The notes beneath the pieces are model-generated. The model searched no databases, was not told where the DNA came from, and was given only the letters and a program-made list of their open reading frames with translations. From Burkholderia cepacia (GTDB lineage: Bacteria; Pseudomonadota; Gammaproteobacteria; Burkholderiales; Burkholderiaceae), in the NCBI RefSeq assembly GCF_001039005.1, contig NZ_LDWR01000055.1:1-64000 (forward strand): a stretch of DNA of 64,000 nt, read 5' to 3'. A program made the position numbers and the translations under genes. This document shows positions 45,375 to 54,900 of the stretch, one piece after another (within the stretch, counting starts at the first letter, position 1; every line of letters begins with the position of its first letter).

Positions 45375-48300
45375 TCACCCGCCGGATGAGCCGCGTGCAG
45401 GCGCGTCCGGCGGGCCGTCCGGCGTGCATACGACCGGCGCGAGCGTCGCGCGCATCGTCTGCAGCGCATCGGCGATCGCCGCACATTGCGCGTCGATATC
45501 GCCGTCCCAGCTTGCGGTCTCGGCGATCAGGGTGCGCAGGTCCTGGCAGTGTTCGACGAGCTGGGAGGGGCCGAGCACCGCCAGCCCGCCAGCGACGCGA
45601 TGGAGCCAGCGTTCCAGTCGAACGGTGTCATGCGCATGGACGATCGCGCCCAGTTCATGAAGATCGGTCTCGACCTGTTCGACGAACACCCGTGCGTACT
45701 CGTCCGGCACGACGGGAAGCATCGGCGGGTCCACGTCGTCGTCGGGCGACGTGGTCGCGTCGGACAGCGGATCGACGGGAACCTTGGTGCTTTCGAGGAC
45801 GTTCGCCAGCGTCGCGAGCGGCACCGGCTTGGTGAGGTAGTCGGTGAAGCCGCGCGCGCGGCCCTCGGCGATATCCTCGGGTCGCGCGCTGGCACTGACC
45901 GCGTAGATCGGCAGGCGCATTCCCGAGTTGCGGATCGCGTGCAGCAACGCAAAGCCGTTCATCACGGGCATGTCGATATCGGTCAGCACGACATCGACCG
46001 GGACCTTGGCCAGCAGCGCCAGCGCTTCCTCGCCGTTGCCTGCTTCCTCGACGCGTGCGCCGAGCGTCGTGAGCTGATCGCGCAGCAGGCTGCGGTTGAG
46101 GAGGTTGTCTTCTGCGATCAGTACGGTCACCGTGTCGAAGTGGGCCCGGGCGGCAGGCGCGGATGCGCTGTTCTGCGCAGGTCGTGCCGTCCGGCGCCGG
46201 TGGCCCGGCCGCGCGATCTGCGTGGCGGCCTTGATTCCGATCGGGCTGAACAGCGAGACGACTACGTTGCCGCTTTCGTCGGCGTGCGGCACCAGCGGGC
46301 CGTCCTGCGTCGCCAGCACGACCGATTCCGATTTGCCCCACCACGCATGAATGTCGCGCGCCGCGAACTCGTCGGTGGCGATCAGGTAGTCGTACGCGCC
46401 GGGTTCGAGCGGCTCGCGCAGGTCCGACACGACGACCGGAACGGACGCATCGAGATCGAACAGGCCGGTCAGCCATTCCTGGTATTCGTGCGCACGACAG
46501 AGCAGGACGGGCCGCTTCGCCGGCAACGTCCACTCGGCAGACGGCATGGCGGGGTCCTGCGTTCGCAATGGCAGCTCGACGACAATCCGGGTACCGACGC
46601 CGACCGTGCTGTCGAGCGAGATATGGCCGTTCATGAGTGCGCAGAGGCGTGAGCAGATCGACAGCCCGAGGCCGGTGCCCCTGGCCTGGGTCAAGCGGTT
46701 GCTGTTGCCTTGCGTGAATGGCTGGAACAGTCGCGCCTTGAGCTCGTCGGGGATACCGATGCCGGAATCGACGACGCTGATCTCGAGTTTCTGGTCGACC
46801 CAGCGGGCGCGCAGCACGATCTTGCCGGATTGCGTGAACTTGAATGCGTTGCTCAGCAGGTTGTTGACGATCTGCGACACGCGTACGGGATCGAAATACA
46901 GCGGCGCCGGGATGGTGCGATCGAATACGGTGAAGAAGCGCAATCCCTGCTGCGTCGCAAGGTGCGCATAGGACGATGCAATGCGGCACAGCAGATCGGC
47001 GATCGATGCCCATTCCTCGCTCAGGCTGAGTTCGCCGACGTCGATCTTCGAGAAGTCGAGCACGTCGTTGACGATCTGCAGCAACCCTTTCGCGGAACTC
47101 TGCATCGCGCGGACGCGCGCCTGCTGTTCCGCCGCGAGCGGGCCCAGCGCGACGAGTTCGATGTTGCCCACGAGCGACGCGAGCGGCGTGCGAATCTCAT
47201 GGCTCATCGACGCGAAGAAGTTCACTTTCGCACGAGCGGCCTCCTCGCTGGTGCGCTTCGCCTCGCGCAGCAAACGCTCGGCTCGATGATGTTCGGTCAT
47301 GTCGGTGATGGCGCAGAAAAGCACTTCTTCGCGATCGAGTACGGCCGGCGCGTAGGTGATTTCGAGGTGCATGCTGCCACCGTTGCTGCGTTCCAGCGAG
47401 AACGTGAACTGGAAGATGTGCGTGCCGCCTTTGGTCGACACGTCCTGCCGGCGCACGCCGAACTGACCTGCGAGTGTTTCGGGCAGGCGGGTGTCGGACG
47501 GCTGGAGTGCGAGCAGGTTGCGTGCGAGCTGGTTGGCCACCATGATTTCCATGTTGGCCTTGCGCGCGACGCACAAGCCGACCGGCGTCGCCTGCACGAG
47601 AAGATGGTTGAGCATCTCGTTCTCGAGTGCCCGGGATGCTTCGGAGTACGTGCGGGTCAGGAACCGATAGTTCCAGTAGCGGAACATCGCGAGGAGCAGC
47701 ACGATGAGCGCAGTGGTGACCGACAGGATCAGCAGCAGCTCGAAGCGCATCGACCGGATCTGCTGATCCCATGGCAGCACGTAGATCATGTGCCCGAAGC
47801 CGGGCACGGCAGCCGGGCGTCGCAATGCCCAGCCATACTGCGCAATCCAGTGGAATGATCCGTCCGTGCGGTTGGTCAGCGCAGAGTTGATGGCGCGCGC
47901 GGCGGCGGCGTCCGATGCCGCGACGAGCGGCGTGCCTTCTTCGTCGATCGCGATCGGCGTCGGTGTCGACAGATCGGCGATCTGCGGCTGCAGTACCCCG
48001 CTGAGGTCCATGCTGGTCAGCGCGACGGCGTAGACCGCATCGCCTTTCGTGACGAGCGACGCGGCCACCATCACCGGTATGTCGTTCTTGCCGTGTTCGG
48101 GAATGGCGACCCACACGACGCGCTTGGCGCGTGCCGCGGCGAGCGGTTCGTACCCACGCGCGCGAAACCGTTCGTACACGATATCGACGAGCTTTTGGGC
48201 CGAGGCTTCGGGTGGCGCGGACATCGGCAGTGTCGGCCACGCGCTGAATTGGTGTCCGTATGCGGCGCTGCCGTCGGCCAGAATCATTTGTACGCCGCGG

Positions 48301-48716
48301 CGCCGGCCGGCCGCGGCCAGCAACTGCACGGCTTCGTCGCAACTCTCGCGCAGCGTGACGGCGTCGGCCGACGTGGCCGGTTGAGCCGACGTGCAGCTAT
48401 GCGGGAACGGCTGTTGATGCGGCGCGAGTACGCCGTTCGCCCGCAGCTCGAGCACCATGTTCGCGGTCAGCAGCGCGCTGCGAAGTTGAAGGACGGCATC
48501 GGCCGTGTCCTGCTCGTATGACTGGGCGATCTGTTCTTCGTGATGGAGCGAACTCGACAGGCGCGCGGTGATCGTGATCGCCGCCGCCGCGATGGCCGCG
48601 AAGACCAGCAGCACGATCACCATCGAGAAGACCCGGCGCTCGCGCTTGAGATTGTTTTCCAGCGAATAGAAGGAGCGCAGCGGCGATTCGTCGAAATCCT
48701 TCAGGAAATTCTGCAT
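45375..48716 (-). CDS. BvgS/EvgS-like hybrid sensor histidine kinase
   Basis: An 1113-residue inner-membrane kinase. TM1 is at ~31-50, a periplasmic sensor at ~55-320, TM2 at ~327-345 and a PAS-like domain at ~365-475. HisKA carries phospho-acceptor H506 in SMSHEIRTPL. HATPase is at ~605-715 (N-box NNLLSNAFKF, G boxes DSGIGI and GTGLGL). A degenerate receiver-like segment at ~733-835 lacks the acceptor Asp. A true receiver lies at ~863-980 (E869, D870, D913, K963) and an HPt domain at ~1005-1090 with H1039. The His-Asp-His relay ends on the response regulator encoded upstream, whose stop overlaps this start by one base. Order and build resemble bvgAS/evgAS, systems that control virulence and surface genes. 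Confidence 0.92.
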   Translation of the reverse strand: MQNFLKDFDESPLRSFYSLENNLKRERRVFSMVIVLLVFAAIAAAAITITARLSSSLHHEEQIAQSYEQDTADAVLQLRSALLTANMVLELRANGVLAPHQQPFPHSCTSAQPATSADAVTLRESCDEAVQLLAAAGRRRGVQMILADGSAAYGHQFSAWPTLPMSAPPEASAQKLVDIVYERFRARGYEPLAAARAKRVVWVAIPEHGKNDIPVMVAASLVTKGDAVYAVALTSMDLSGVLQPQIADLSTPTPIAIDEEGTPLVAASDAAAARAINSALTNRTDGSFHWIAQYGWALRRPAAVPGFGHMIYVLPWDQQIRSMRFELLLILSVTTALIVLLLAMFRYWNYRFLTRTYSEASRALENEMLNHLLVQATPVGLCVARKANMEIMVANQLARNLLALQPSDTRLPETLAGQFGVRRQDVSTKGGTHIFQFTFSLERSNGGSMHLEITYAPAVLDREEVLFCAITDMTEHHRAERLLREAKRTSEEAARAKVNFFASMSHEIRTPLASLVGNIELVALGPLAAEQQARVRAMQSSAKGLLQIVNDVLDFSKIDVGELSLSEEWASIADLLCRIASSYAHLATQQGLRFFTVFDRTIPAPLYFDPVRVSQIVNNLLSNAFKFTQSGKIVLRARWVDQKLEISVVDSGIGIPDELKARLFQPFTQGNSNRLTQARGTGLGLSICSRLCALMNGHISLDSTVGVGTRIVVELPLRTQDPAMPSAEWTLPAKRPVLLCRAHEYQEWLTGLFDLDASVPVVVSDLREPLEPGAYDYLIATDEFAARDIHAWWGKSESVVLATQDGPLVPHADESGNVVVSLFSPIGIKAATQIARPGHRRRTARPAQNSASAPAARAHFDTVTVLIAEDNLLNRSLLRDQLTTLGARVEEAGNGEEALALLAKVPVDVVLTDIDMPVMNGFALLHAIRNSGMRLPIYAVSASARPEDIAEGRARGFTDYLTKPVPLATLANVLESTKVPVDPLSDATTSPDDDVDPPMLPVVPDEYARVFVEQVETDLHELGAIVHAHDTVRLERWLHRVAGGLAVLGPSQLVEHCQDLRTLIAETASWDGDIDAQCAAIADALQTMRATLAPVVCTPDGPPDAPARGSSGG

Positions 48717-49372
48717 CAGACAAGCCCCTGCTCGCGGGCATAGGCGATCAGGTCCGCGTTGGTCGTCACGTGGAGCTTCCGCATGGCCGAGCGCTTCTGC
48801 GTGGATACCGTCGTGATGGAGCGGTTGAGCTGGCGGGCGATGTCGGTCAGCGACGTGCCGCGGGCGAACAGCCGGACGATCTCCAGCTCCTTCAGTGACA
48901 GCACCGAAGGGCGTACGCCGACCGCGAGTTCGCCGGTTTCAGCCAGGCGAGCGGCCATTCCCGGCGACAGGTACGGACGGTTGGCACCGAGCGCGCGCGC
49001 GCAGGTTTGTTCGAGTGCGGCGAGATCCTCGTCCTTGCCGACGAGTCCCGCTACGCCCATCTGACACAGCTGGTGCAGGACGCCGCCGTTCGTCAGCATC
49101 GTGAAGACGACTACGGGGATGGAGTTGTAAAGACGCCCGAGTCTGGCGATCAGCCGCAGCCCGTCCTCGTCGGGTTCGGACTGCTGCATCGCGAAGTCCG
49201 TGACGATCAGGTCGCAGGCCTGCTTGCCCAGCGTCTCCAGCAGTTCGTGGCCCGACCCGACGCCCGCTGCGACCTTGAAGCCCGGCAGCGCGTCGATCGC
49301 ACGGATGATGGCGAGTCGGGTGATCGGATGATCGTCCGCTACGATGACTTGGGTGTCCTGCAGTAAGGTCAT
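48716..49372 (-). CDS. LuxR/FixJ-type response regulator (BvgA/EvgA-like)
   Basis: A 218-residue transcription factor from the ATG at 49372 (MTLLQDTQVIVADDH) with GGAG upstream; the open frame to 49753 is not used. The receiver domain is at 1-125 (D13, D14, phospho-acceptor D59, K113) and the LuxR helix-turn-helix at ~155-212 (LSLKELEIVRLFARGTSLTD). Its TGA overlaps the kinase ATG, so the two are translationally coupled. By analogy with BvgA it probably binds promoters as a dimer once phosphorylated; the adhesin and small membrane-protein genes just beyond are candidate targets. Confidence 0.92.
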   Translation of the reverse strand: MTLLQDTQVIVADDHPITRLAIIRAIDALPGFKVAAGVGSGHELLETLGKQACDLIVTDFAMQQSEPDEDGLRLIARLGRLYNSIPVVVFTMLTNGGVLHQLCQMGVAGLVGKDEDLAALEQTCARALGANRPYLSPGMAARLAETGELAVGVRPSVLSLKELEIVRLFARGTSLTDIARQLNRSITTVSTQKRSAMRKLHVTTNADLIAYAREQGLV

Positions 49373-49743
49373 GTCGACTCTCCGTGGGGCAAGGGTGCCT
49401 GGCGAGACGGGTTCCCGGCGGTTGCGCCGCGGGGCGGCCGACCGGCGAGCGGACCGGTGTGGTGGTCGCTCCGTGACGGCGAACCGGATGCAGCCGCGGT
49501 GCATCCGGCCGATGCGGGATCGGTCGAGCGTCTGCGTCCGTGAAGAAGGGGGCTCGTCATGTGCTGCCTTCCATCGGCGTGGTCCGTGGGGCGCATCGAT
49601 GCGCCCGGCGCAGTGTCCGCGGACCGGGCGAAGCGTGTCTGGCGCGGCTGCACCGACTTTGCGATTTTTTTTTGAGAAAGGCAAGCCGGGGCCGCCGCGG
49701 TCGGGCGCGGGCGGCGGCAAACAAGGGGACGCCTGGTCCTTCG
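49373..49743. other. Intergenic, upstream of the two-component operon
   Basis: About 370 bases with the probable promoter of the response-regulator/kinase operon and the 3' end region of the small membrane-protein gene. An 8-bp inverted repeat TACCGGCA/TGCCGGTA lies at 49745-49768, on the stop codon of that gene. Overlapping GC-rich open frames here are not credible genes. Confidence 0.45.
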
Positions 49744-50196
49744 CTACCGGCACGGCGGCTTGCCGGTAGGAAAGCGGGGTGCCCGACCGGTTGCGCGTCG
49801 CGTGCAGTCGATGTTGAAGCAGTTGACGCGAAAGCCGCCCTCGTCACCCATCGGGTGATGGCACGGAACGGTTTGCATCCATATGAAATCTAGCGGAGGC
49901 GCAGGCGCCGCGTCGTCCCGTCGACAGTGTTCGGCGGCCGCGAGCGTGTCGCGCTGCGGCACGAAGCTGGCCGACGCGATGCCGAATATGCCTGCCGTCA
50001 CGCCCATGCCGGCGACGAGGAGTGTCGAGGCCGCACCCAGCCACCATTCGACTGAGCCGAAATACCAGACGCCGAAAAGAACCATGCAGAAAAGCATGAA
50101 GAACACCGGCAGCAGAAACAGCGCAAAGCTGGTCAGCCATTCGCAAATCAAGTAGATGCGTTCGCGCCGGATGCCGCGGCGAGTCCATGAGGTCAT
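49744..50196 (-). CDS. Small membrane protein of unknown function
   Basis: A 150-residue protein with two clear TM segments (about 21-47 and 52-77), then a soluble C-terminal part that contains Cys and His residues (VPCHHP, VNCFNIDC) and ends in a basic Pro/Arg-rich tail. Family not recognised. It is transcribed away from the adhesin gene and towards the two-component operon. The Cys/His cluster could bind a metal or form disulfides, but no motif is diagnostic. Confidence 0.6.
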   Translation of the reverse strand: MTSWTRRGIRRERIYLICEWLTSFALFLLPVFFMLFCMVLFGVWYFGSVEWWLGAASTLLVAGMGVTAGIFGIASASFVPQRDTLAAAEHCRRDDAAPAPPLDFIWMQTVPCHHPMGDEGGFRVNCFNIDCTRRATGRAPRFPTGKPPCR

Positions 50197-50955
50197 AGTG
50201 TGGACCGGTTTCGGAATAATCGATCGAGAGGAATACGAGTCTGTTTTTCCTGGTCGGTTTTATTTCGACGGGGATTTTCGTCGTGGATGAGGTGGAGTTT
50301 GCGGGGTTTTTCGGAAGCTGGACGCGGCCGGGTGATTAGAAAATCTCGAAAAACACGGAAAAGCTAGTTTAAGGGAAGTGGCGTTTCGCGAAAATCGTAT
50401 AAGTTCGAAAGTCAATCGTCGAGATTGACGGTGCGCCGAGGTGATGCTGGTCAATATGGCGCCAGGTACTGTGTCGACGTGGCCCCGATTCGGTTCCGGT
50501 CCCGATTCGCGAATTCTCCGGAACCTGCCGGAACCTGCCGCTCCGCGCTATCCAGCACTGACGCGGTGCGTTTTCGCTCCGTTTTCCTGGTCGGTTTACG
50601 GGTGGGTATTTCAAGGTTTCTGACATTTATTTCGAAGAAGTTCTATATCCCAAAATTACTCCGGGCGATATCTTGTTGATCGATGGATATGCCGAGCTTC
50701 AGGTGATTTGCGGTGTTTGAGTAAATGCAGATCTGCCGTCTGGGTAATTTTATATTAATCGGCGCTCATCCAGATCGACTGGCGCAAGTTCGATTTTGAA
50801 TTATCGCGCGAGTCGTCCTTCCAGCGTAATCGGCACGCCGATTTCGAGTTTCCGGCTACATCGCCGGATTGCTTGGAAATTCAATCCGTTGGACGTTAAT
50901 TGATCTTCGCCGAGCGCCGGAAACGGGATACGGCGGTAAAACAGGGGTGGTTGTA
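50197..50955. other. Long AT-rich region upstream of the trimeric autotransporter
   Basis: About 760 bases between divergent genes, clearly AT-richer than average and without a credible gene. It has a short tandem repeat (GGAACCTGCC twice, about 50519-50538) and an AT-rich patch at 50690-50760 that could hold the adhesin promoter. Long leader regions are common before phase- or two-component-controlled adhesin genes. No specific operator was identified. Confidence 0.5.
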
Positions 50956-53900
50956 ATGAATCGAATCTTTCGGGTTGTATTCAATCGGGTGCGCGGGGCG
51001 TGGGTCGTCGTGAGCGAACATTGTTCGGCGACGAGCAAGGGGAGCAAGTCGGAGTGCACGGCAGGCGCGCGTTGTGTCGACGCGCCGGGATCACGCGTCG
51101 CGCTCTTCAGGCTGTCGGCACTGGCTGGCGTCGTTGCGTTGTCGTCGATGCCGATTGCGGCGTTTGCGAACGATGTCGCGTACTTCAATGACGGAGTCGA
51201 TTCTTCCTGTACGGCGCTGACCGATCCCAGCGGGACGTGGCAAACGTCCGGTGCTGCATGCCAGATGGCGATCGGCGCGTCGAGCAACCAGGCGAGTTTT
51301 GCAGCCGTCGGCTCGAGCCTGCATATGACATTGAACGGGAACGGGCTGTTTCTCAACGTCCCGATGGAAGTTTATGGCACGGGCAACTTGATCCACGGCA
51401 GCCTGAGCCTCTTCAGCGTTGACGGCGTTACCGCGAATTCGCTCACGGGTGTCGCGAACGGCAAAGTGGCTGCAAACAGCTACGACGCCGTCAATGGCGG
51501 GCAATTGTTCAGCCTGTCGACGAGCGTCTCGACCGGGTTGAGCACGACGAACAATACGGTGACGAGTTTGTCGACGTCGACGGCCGCGAGCGTTGGTTCG
51601 TTGTCGACTGGACTGAGCGCGACGAATGATGCGGTGACGAGTCTGTCGACGTCGACGGCAACGAGTGTTGGTTCGTTGTCGACGGGCCTGAGCACGACGA
51701 ACGATACGGTGACGAGCCTGTCGACGTCGACGGCCACGAGCGTTGGTTCGCTGTCGACGGGCCTGAGCACGACGAACGACGCCGTGACGAGCCTGTCCAC
51801 ATCGACGGCCACAAGCGTTGGTTCACTGTCGACGGGTTTGAGCGCGACGAATAGCGATGTATCGAATCTGTCCACCGGTCTTGGCGCAACGAACGCAAAC
51901 TTGACGAGCCTCTCGACTATCGTTGCTGACTCTGTTCAGTATGACGATACGGCCCATACCAAGGTCACGTTGGGAGGTGGCGGTGCATCATCCCCGGTGA
52001 CGCTGTCCAATGTTGCTGCAGGCGTGGATCCGACAGATGCGGTGAACATGAGCCAGCTCACGTCACTCTCGACGTCGACGGCTTCGGGTCTCGGTTCGCT
52101 GTCGACTGGCTTGAGCACGACAAACGATACGGTAACGAGCCTGTCGACTTCGACGGCCACGAGCGTTGGTTCGCTGTCGACGGGCCTGAGCGCGACGAAC
52201 GACGCGGTAACGAGCCTGTCGACATCGACGGCCACGAGCGTTGGCTCGTTGTCGACGGGTTTGAGCGCGACGAATGATGCGGTGACGAGTTTGTCGACGG
52301 GCCTGAGCACGACGAACGACACGGTAACGAGCCTGTCGACGTCGACGGCGACGAGCGTTGGTTCGCTGTCGACCGGCCTGAGCACGACGAACGACACGGT
52401 AACGAGCCTGTCGACGTCGACGGCGACGAGCGTTGGTTCGCTGTCGACCGGCTTGAGCACGACGAACGATACGGTGACGAGCCTGTCGACGTCGACGGCC
52501 ACAAGCGTTGGTTCGCTGTCGACCGGCTTGAGCACGACGAACGACGCGGTAACGAGCCTGTCCACCTCGACGGCCACGAGCGTCGGCTCGTTGTCGACGG
52601 GCTTGAGCGCGACGAACGACACGGTGACGAGCCTGTCGACGTCGACGGCCACGAGTGTTGGTTCGCTGTCGACCGGTCTGAGCACGACGAACGACACGGT
52701 AACGAGCCTGTCGACGTCGACGGCCACGAGCGTTGGTTCGTTGTCGACGGGCCTGAGCACGACGAACGATACGGTCACGAGTCTGTCGACATCGACGGCC
52801 ACGAGCATCGGCTCGCTGTCGACGGGCCTGAGCACGACAAACGACACGGTAACGAGCCTGTCGACATCGACGGCCACGAGTGTTGGCTCACTGTCGACGG
52901 GCCTGAGCACGACGAACGACACGGTAACGAGCCTGTCGACGTCGACGGCGACGAGCGTTGGTTCGCTGTCGACGGGCCTGAGTACGACGAACGACACGGT
53001 AACGAGCTTGTCGACCTCGACGGCCACGAGCGTCGGCTCACTGTCGACGGGCCTGAGCACGACAAACGACACGGTAACGAGCCTCTCGACGTCGACGGCC
53101 ACGAGCGTTGGCTCGTTGTCGACGGGCTTGAGCACGACAAACGACACAGTGACGAGCTTGTCGACCTCGACGGCCACGAGCGTTGGTTCGCTGTCGACGG
53201 GCTTGAGCACGACGAACGACACGGTAACGAGCTTGTCGACCTCGACGGCCACGAGCGTCGGCTCACTGTCGACGGGCTTGAGCACGACAAACGACACGGT
53301 AACGAGCTTGTCGACCTCGACGGCCACAAGCGTTGGTTCACTGTCGACAGGCCTGAGCACGACAAACAACACCCTGGCGAGCCTGTCCACATCGACAGCA
53401 ACGAGCGTCGGCTCGCTGTCGACGGGCCTCAGCGCGACGAACGACGCCGTGACGAGCCTGTCCACGTCGACGGCGACCAATCTCGGCTCGTTGTCCACCG
53501 GCCTGAGCACGGTGTCCGGTTCGGTCAGCAGCCTGAGCACGAGCCTGACCAACATCCAGGCGGCGGTCGGCAACGCGGTTTCGTACGACAGTCCAGCGCT
53601 GGACAGCGTGACGCTCGGCGGCGTCGGCGCGACCACGGCGGTACGGCTGACGAACGTCGCGGCAGGCGACATCGCCGCAGCCAGCACCGACGCGGTGAAC
53701 GGCAGCCAGCTCTACGCGCTGCAGAGCCAGTACAACGTGCTCAGTACGCAGATCGCCGGGATCAATACAACGATCACGTCGATGCAGACCGTGTCGGGTT
53801 CGGCGTCCAACGAGAACAGCACGGCGATGGGCATCGATTCGCAGGCATCGGGTGCGAACAGCACGGCGACGGGCGGTAACGCGATCGCGTCGGGCAACAA

Positions 53901-54729
53901 CGGCACGGCAACGGGCGGCGGCTCGACGGCGTCGGGCGACAACAGCACGGCGACAGGCGGCAACGCGATTGCGTCGGGCGGGAACAGCACGGCGACGGGC
54001 GGTAACTCGCAGGCGTCGGGCGACAACAGCACCGCGATGGGCGGCAACGCGGCGGCATCGGGCAGCAACAGCTCGGCGATCGGCGGCAATTCGGTCGCAT
54101 CGGGCGACAACAGCACGGCGACGGGCGGCAATTCGGTGGCATCTGGCGACAACAGCACCGCGAACGGCGCCAACGCAACGGCATCGGGCGGCAACAGCAC
54201 CGCAATGGGCAGCAGCGCGGTTGCATCCGGCGAGAACGGCACGGCGGTGGGCGGCAACGCAGCCGCGAGCGGCGCGAACAGTACGGCGCTCGGTCAGAAC
54301 GCCACGGCGTCGGGCGTCAACTCGGTCGCGCTGGGCGCGGGATCCGTCGCGAGCGCGCCGAATACCGTGTCGGTCGGTTCGCCCGGCAACGAGCGGACGA
54401 TCAGCAACGTGGCACCGGGTGTCAACGGCACGGACGCGGTCAACGTGAACCAGCTGAACCAGGCGATGGGCGGCCTGCAAGGCCAGATCAACGATGTCGC
54501 GAAGAGTGCGTACTCGGGTATCGCCGCGGCGACCGCACTGTCGATGATTCCATCTGTCGACCCGGGCAAGACGCTGTCCGTTGGCATCGGCGGCGGTTCT
54601 TACCGCGGGGAGCAGGCGGTCGCGCTCGGCGGCACCGCGCGGATTACGCAGAACCTGCAGGTTCGCGCCGGCGTCGGCATGAGCGGCTCGGGCACGGCGG
54701 TCGGCGTCGGTGCGTCGTACCAGTGGTGA
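50956..54729 (+). CDS. Trimeric autotransporter adhesin (YadA/BpaA-like)
   Basis: A 1257-residue type Vc autotransporter from the ATG at 50956, chosen because it begins an extended signal peptide region (MNRIFRVVFNRVRGAWVVVSE) with AGGGG upstream; the signal ends near AAFA-ND. A short globular N-terminal part (~75-190) is followed by a stalk of 25-residue Ser/Thr-rich repeats in two blocks, interrupted by a neck-like insert (VTLSNVAAGVDPTDAVNMSQL). A second neck (VRLTNVAAGDIAAASTDAVNGSQL) follows, then twelve 14-residue YadA-head-type repeats, a third neck and the YadA membrane anchor ending GVGASYQW. Trimers display the stalk outside the cell and mediate adhesion or aggregation. Head-type repeats lie next to the anchor rather than at the tip, which is unusual. 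A strong terminator follows. Confidence 0.94.
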   Translation: MNRIFRVVFNRVRGAWVVVSEHCSATSKGSKSECTAGARCVDAPGSRVALFRLSALAGVVALSSMPIAAFANDVAYFNDGVDSSCTALTDPSGTWQTSGAACQMAIGASSNQASFAAVGSSLHMTLNGNGLFLNVPMEVYGTGNLIHGSLSLFSVDGVTANSLTGVANGKVAANSYDAVNGGQLFSLSTSVSTGLSTTNNTVTSLSTSTAASVGSLSTGLSATNDAVTSLSTSTATSVGSLSTGLSTTNDTVTSLSTSTATSVGSLSTGLSTTNDAVTSLSTSTATSVGSLSTGLSATNSDVSNLSTGLGATNANLTSLSTIVADSVQYDDTAHTKVTLGGGGASSPVTLSNVAAGVDPTDAVNMSQLTSLSTSTASGLGSLSTGLSTTNDTVTSLSTSTATSVGSLSTGLSATNDAVTSLSTSTATSVGSLSTGLSATNDAVTSLSTGLSTTNDTVTSLSTSTATSVGSLSTGLSTTNDTVTSLSTSTATSVGSLSTGLSTTNDTVTSLSTSTATSVGSLSTGLSTTNDAVTSLSTSTATSVGSLSTGLSATNDTVTSLSTSTATSVGSLSTGLSTTNDTVTSLSTSTATSVGSLSTGLSTTNDTVTSLSTSTATSIGSLSTGLSTTNDTVTSLSTSTATSVGSLSTGLSTTNDTVTSLSTSTATSVGSLSTGLSTTNDTVTSLSTSTATSVGSLSTGLSTTNDTVTSLSTSTATSVGSLSTGLSTTNDTVTSLSTSTATSVGSLSTGLSTTNDTVTSLSTSTATSVGSLSTGLSTTNDTVTSLSTSTATSVGSLSTGLSTTNNTLASLSTSTATSVGSLSTGLSATNDAVTSLSTSTATNLGSLSTGLSTVSGSVSSLSTSLTNIQAAVGNAVSYDSPALDSVTLGGVGATTAVRLTNVAAGDIAAASTDAVNGSQLYALQSQYNVLSTQIAGINTTITSMQTVSGSASNENSTAMGIDSQASGANSTATGGNAIASGNNGTATGGGSTASGDNSTATGGNAIASGGNSTATGGNSQASGDNSTAMGGNAAASGSNSSAIGGNSVASGDNSTATGGNSVASGDNSTANGANATASGGNSTAMGSSAVASGENGTAVGGNAAASGANSTALGQNATASGVNSVALGAGSVASAPNTVSVGSPGNERTISNVAPGVNGTDAVNVNQLNQAMGGLQGQINDVAKSAYSGIAAATALSMIPSVDPGKTLSVGIGGGSYRGEQAVALGGTARITQNLQVRAGVGMSGSGTAVGVGASYQW
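51562..51861 (+). repeat. Four 75-bp tandem repeats (adhesin stalk block 1)
   Basis: Four units encode TSLSTSTA(A/T)SVGSLSTGLS(A/T)TN with two to three variable end residues. Each unit is 25 residues long and in frame. Confidence 0.92.
52060..53526 (+). repeat. Nineteen 75-bp tandem repeats plus one 42-bp short unit (adhesin stalk block 2)
   Basis: The span of 1467 bases equals 19 units of 25 codons plus one truncated 14-codon unit (TSLSTGLSTTNDTV, near 52290). Units are nearly identical at DNA level, mostly differing at third positions, so copy number is probably unstable and assemblies may collapse here. Confidence 0.92.
53845..54348 (+). repeat. Twelve 42-bp repeats encoding 14-residue YadA-head-type units
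   Basis: Units follow ASGxNSTAxGGNxx, twelve in a row (504 bases), typical left-handed beta-roll head repeats of YadA-like adhesins. Confidence 0.9.
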
Positions 54730-54758
54730 TCTGACGTCCCGTTCTCGGCGTCATGCCA

Positions 54759-54792
54759 GCCCCGGCGCGTTGCGGCGCGCCGGGGCTTTTTT
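54759..54792 (+). terminator. Rho-independent terminator after the adhesin gene
   Basis: The perfect 11-bp stem GCCCCGGCGCG (54759-54769) / CGCGCCGGGGC (54776-54786) has a 6-base loop and is followed by six Ts. Confidence 0.93.
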
Positions 54793-54900
54793 GCGTGAAC
54801 GGAATGCACGGTTTGCTTGCGCGTCGATTTGCATCGCGACCGGACGTCGTGCCACTCACGTGACCGTAACGGCCCGTTCCGACCCACGATGCCACCTGCG

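Noticed and set aside
51562..53526. Regularly spaced repeats that could be mistaken for a CRISPR array
   Set aside because: Units are contiguous, in frame, 75 bp long with no unique spacers, and encode a coiled-coil stalk.
51936..53687. A 583-codon minus-strand open frame across the adhesin repeats with a regular VDxEPTLVAVDVDRLVT pattern
   Set aside because: Its periodicity simply mirrors the 75-bp sense repeats; the plus strand has signal peptide, necks and YadA anchor.
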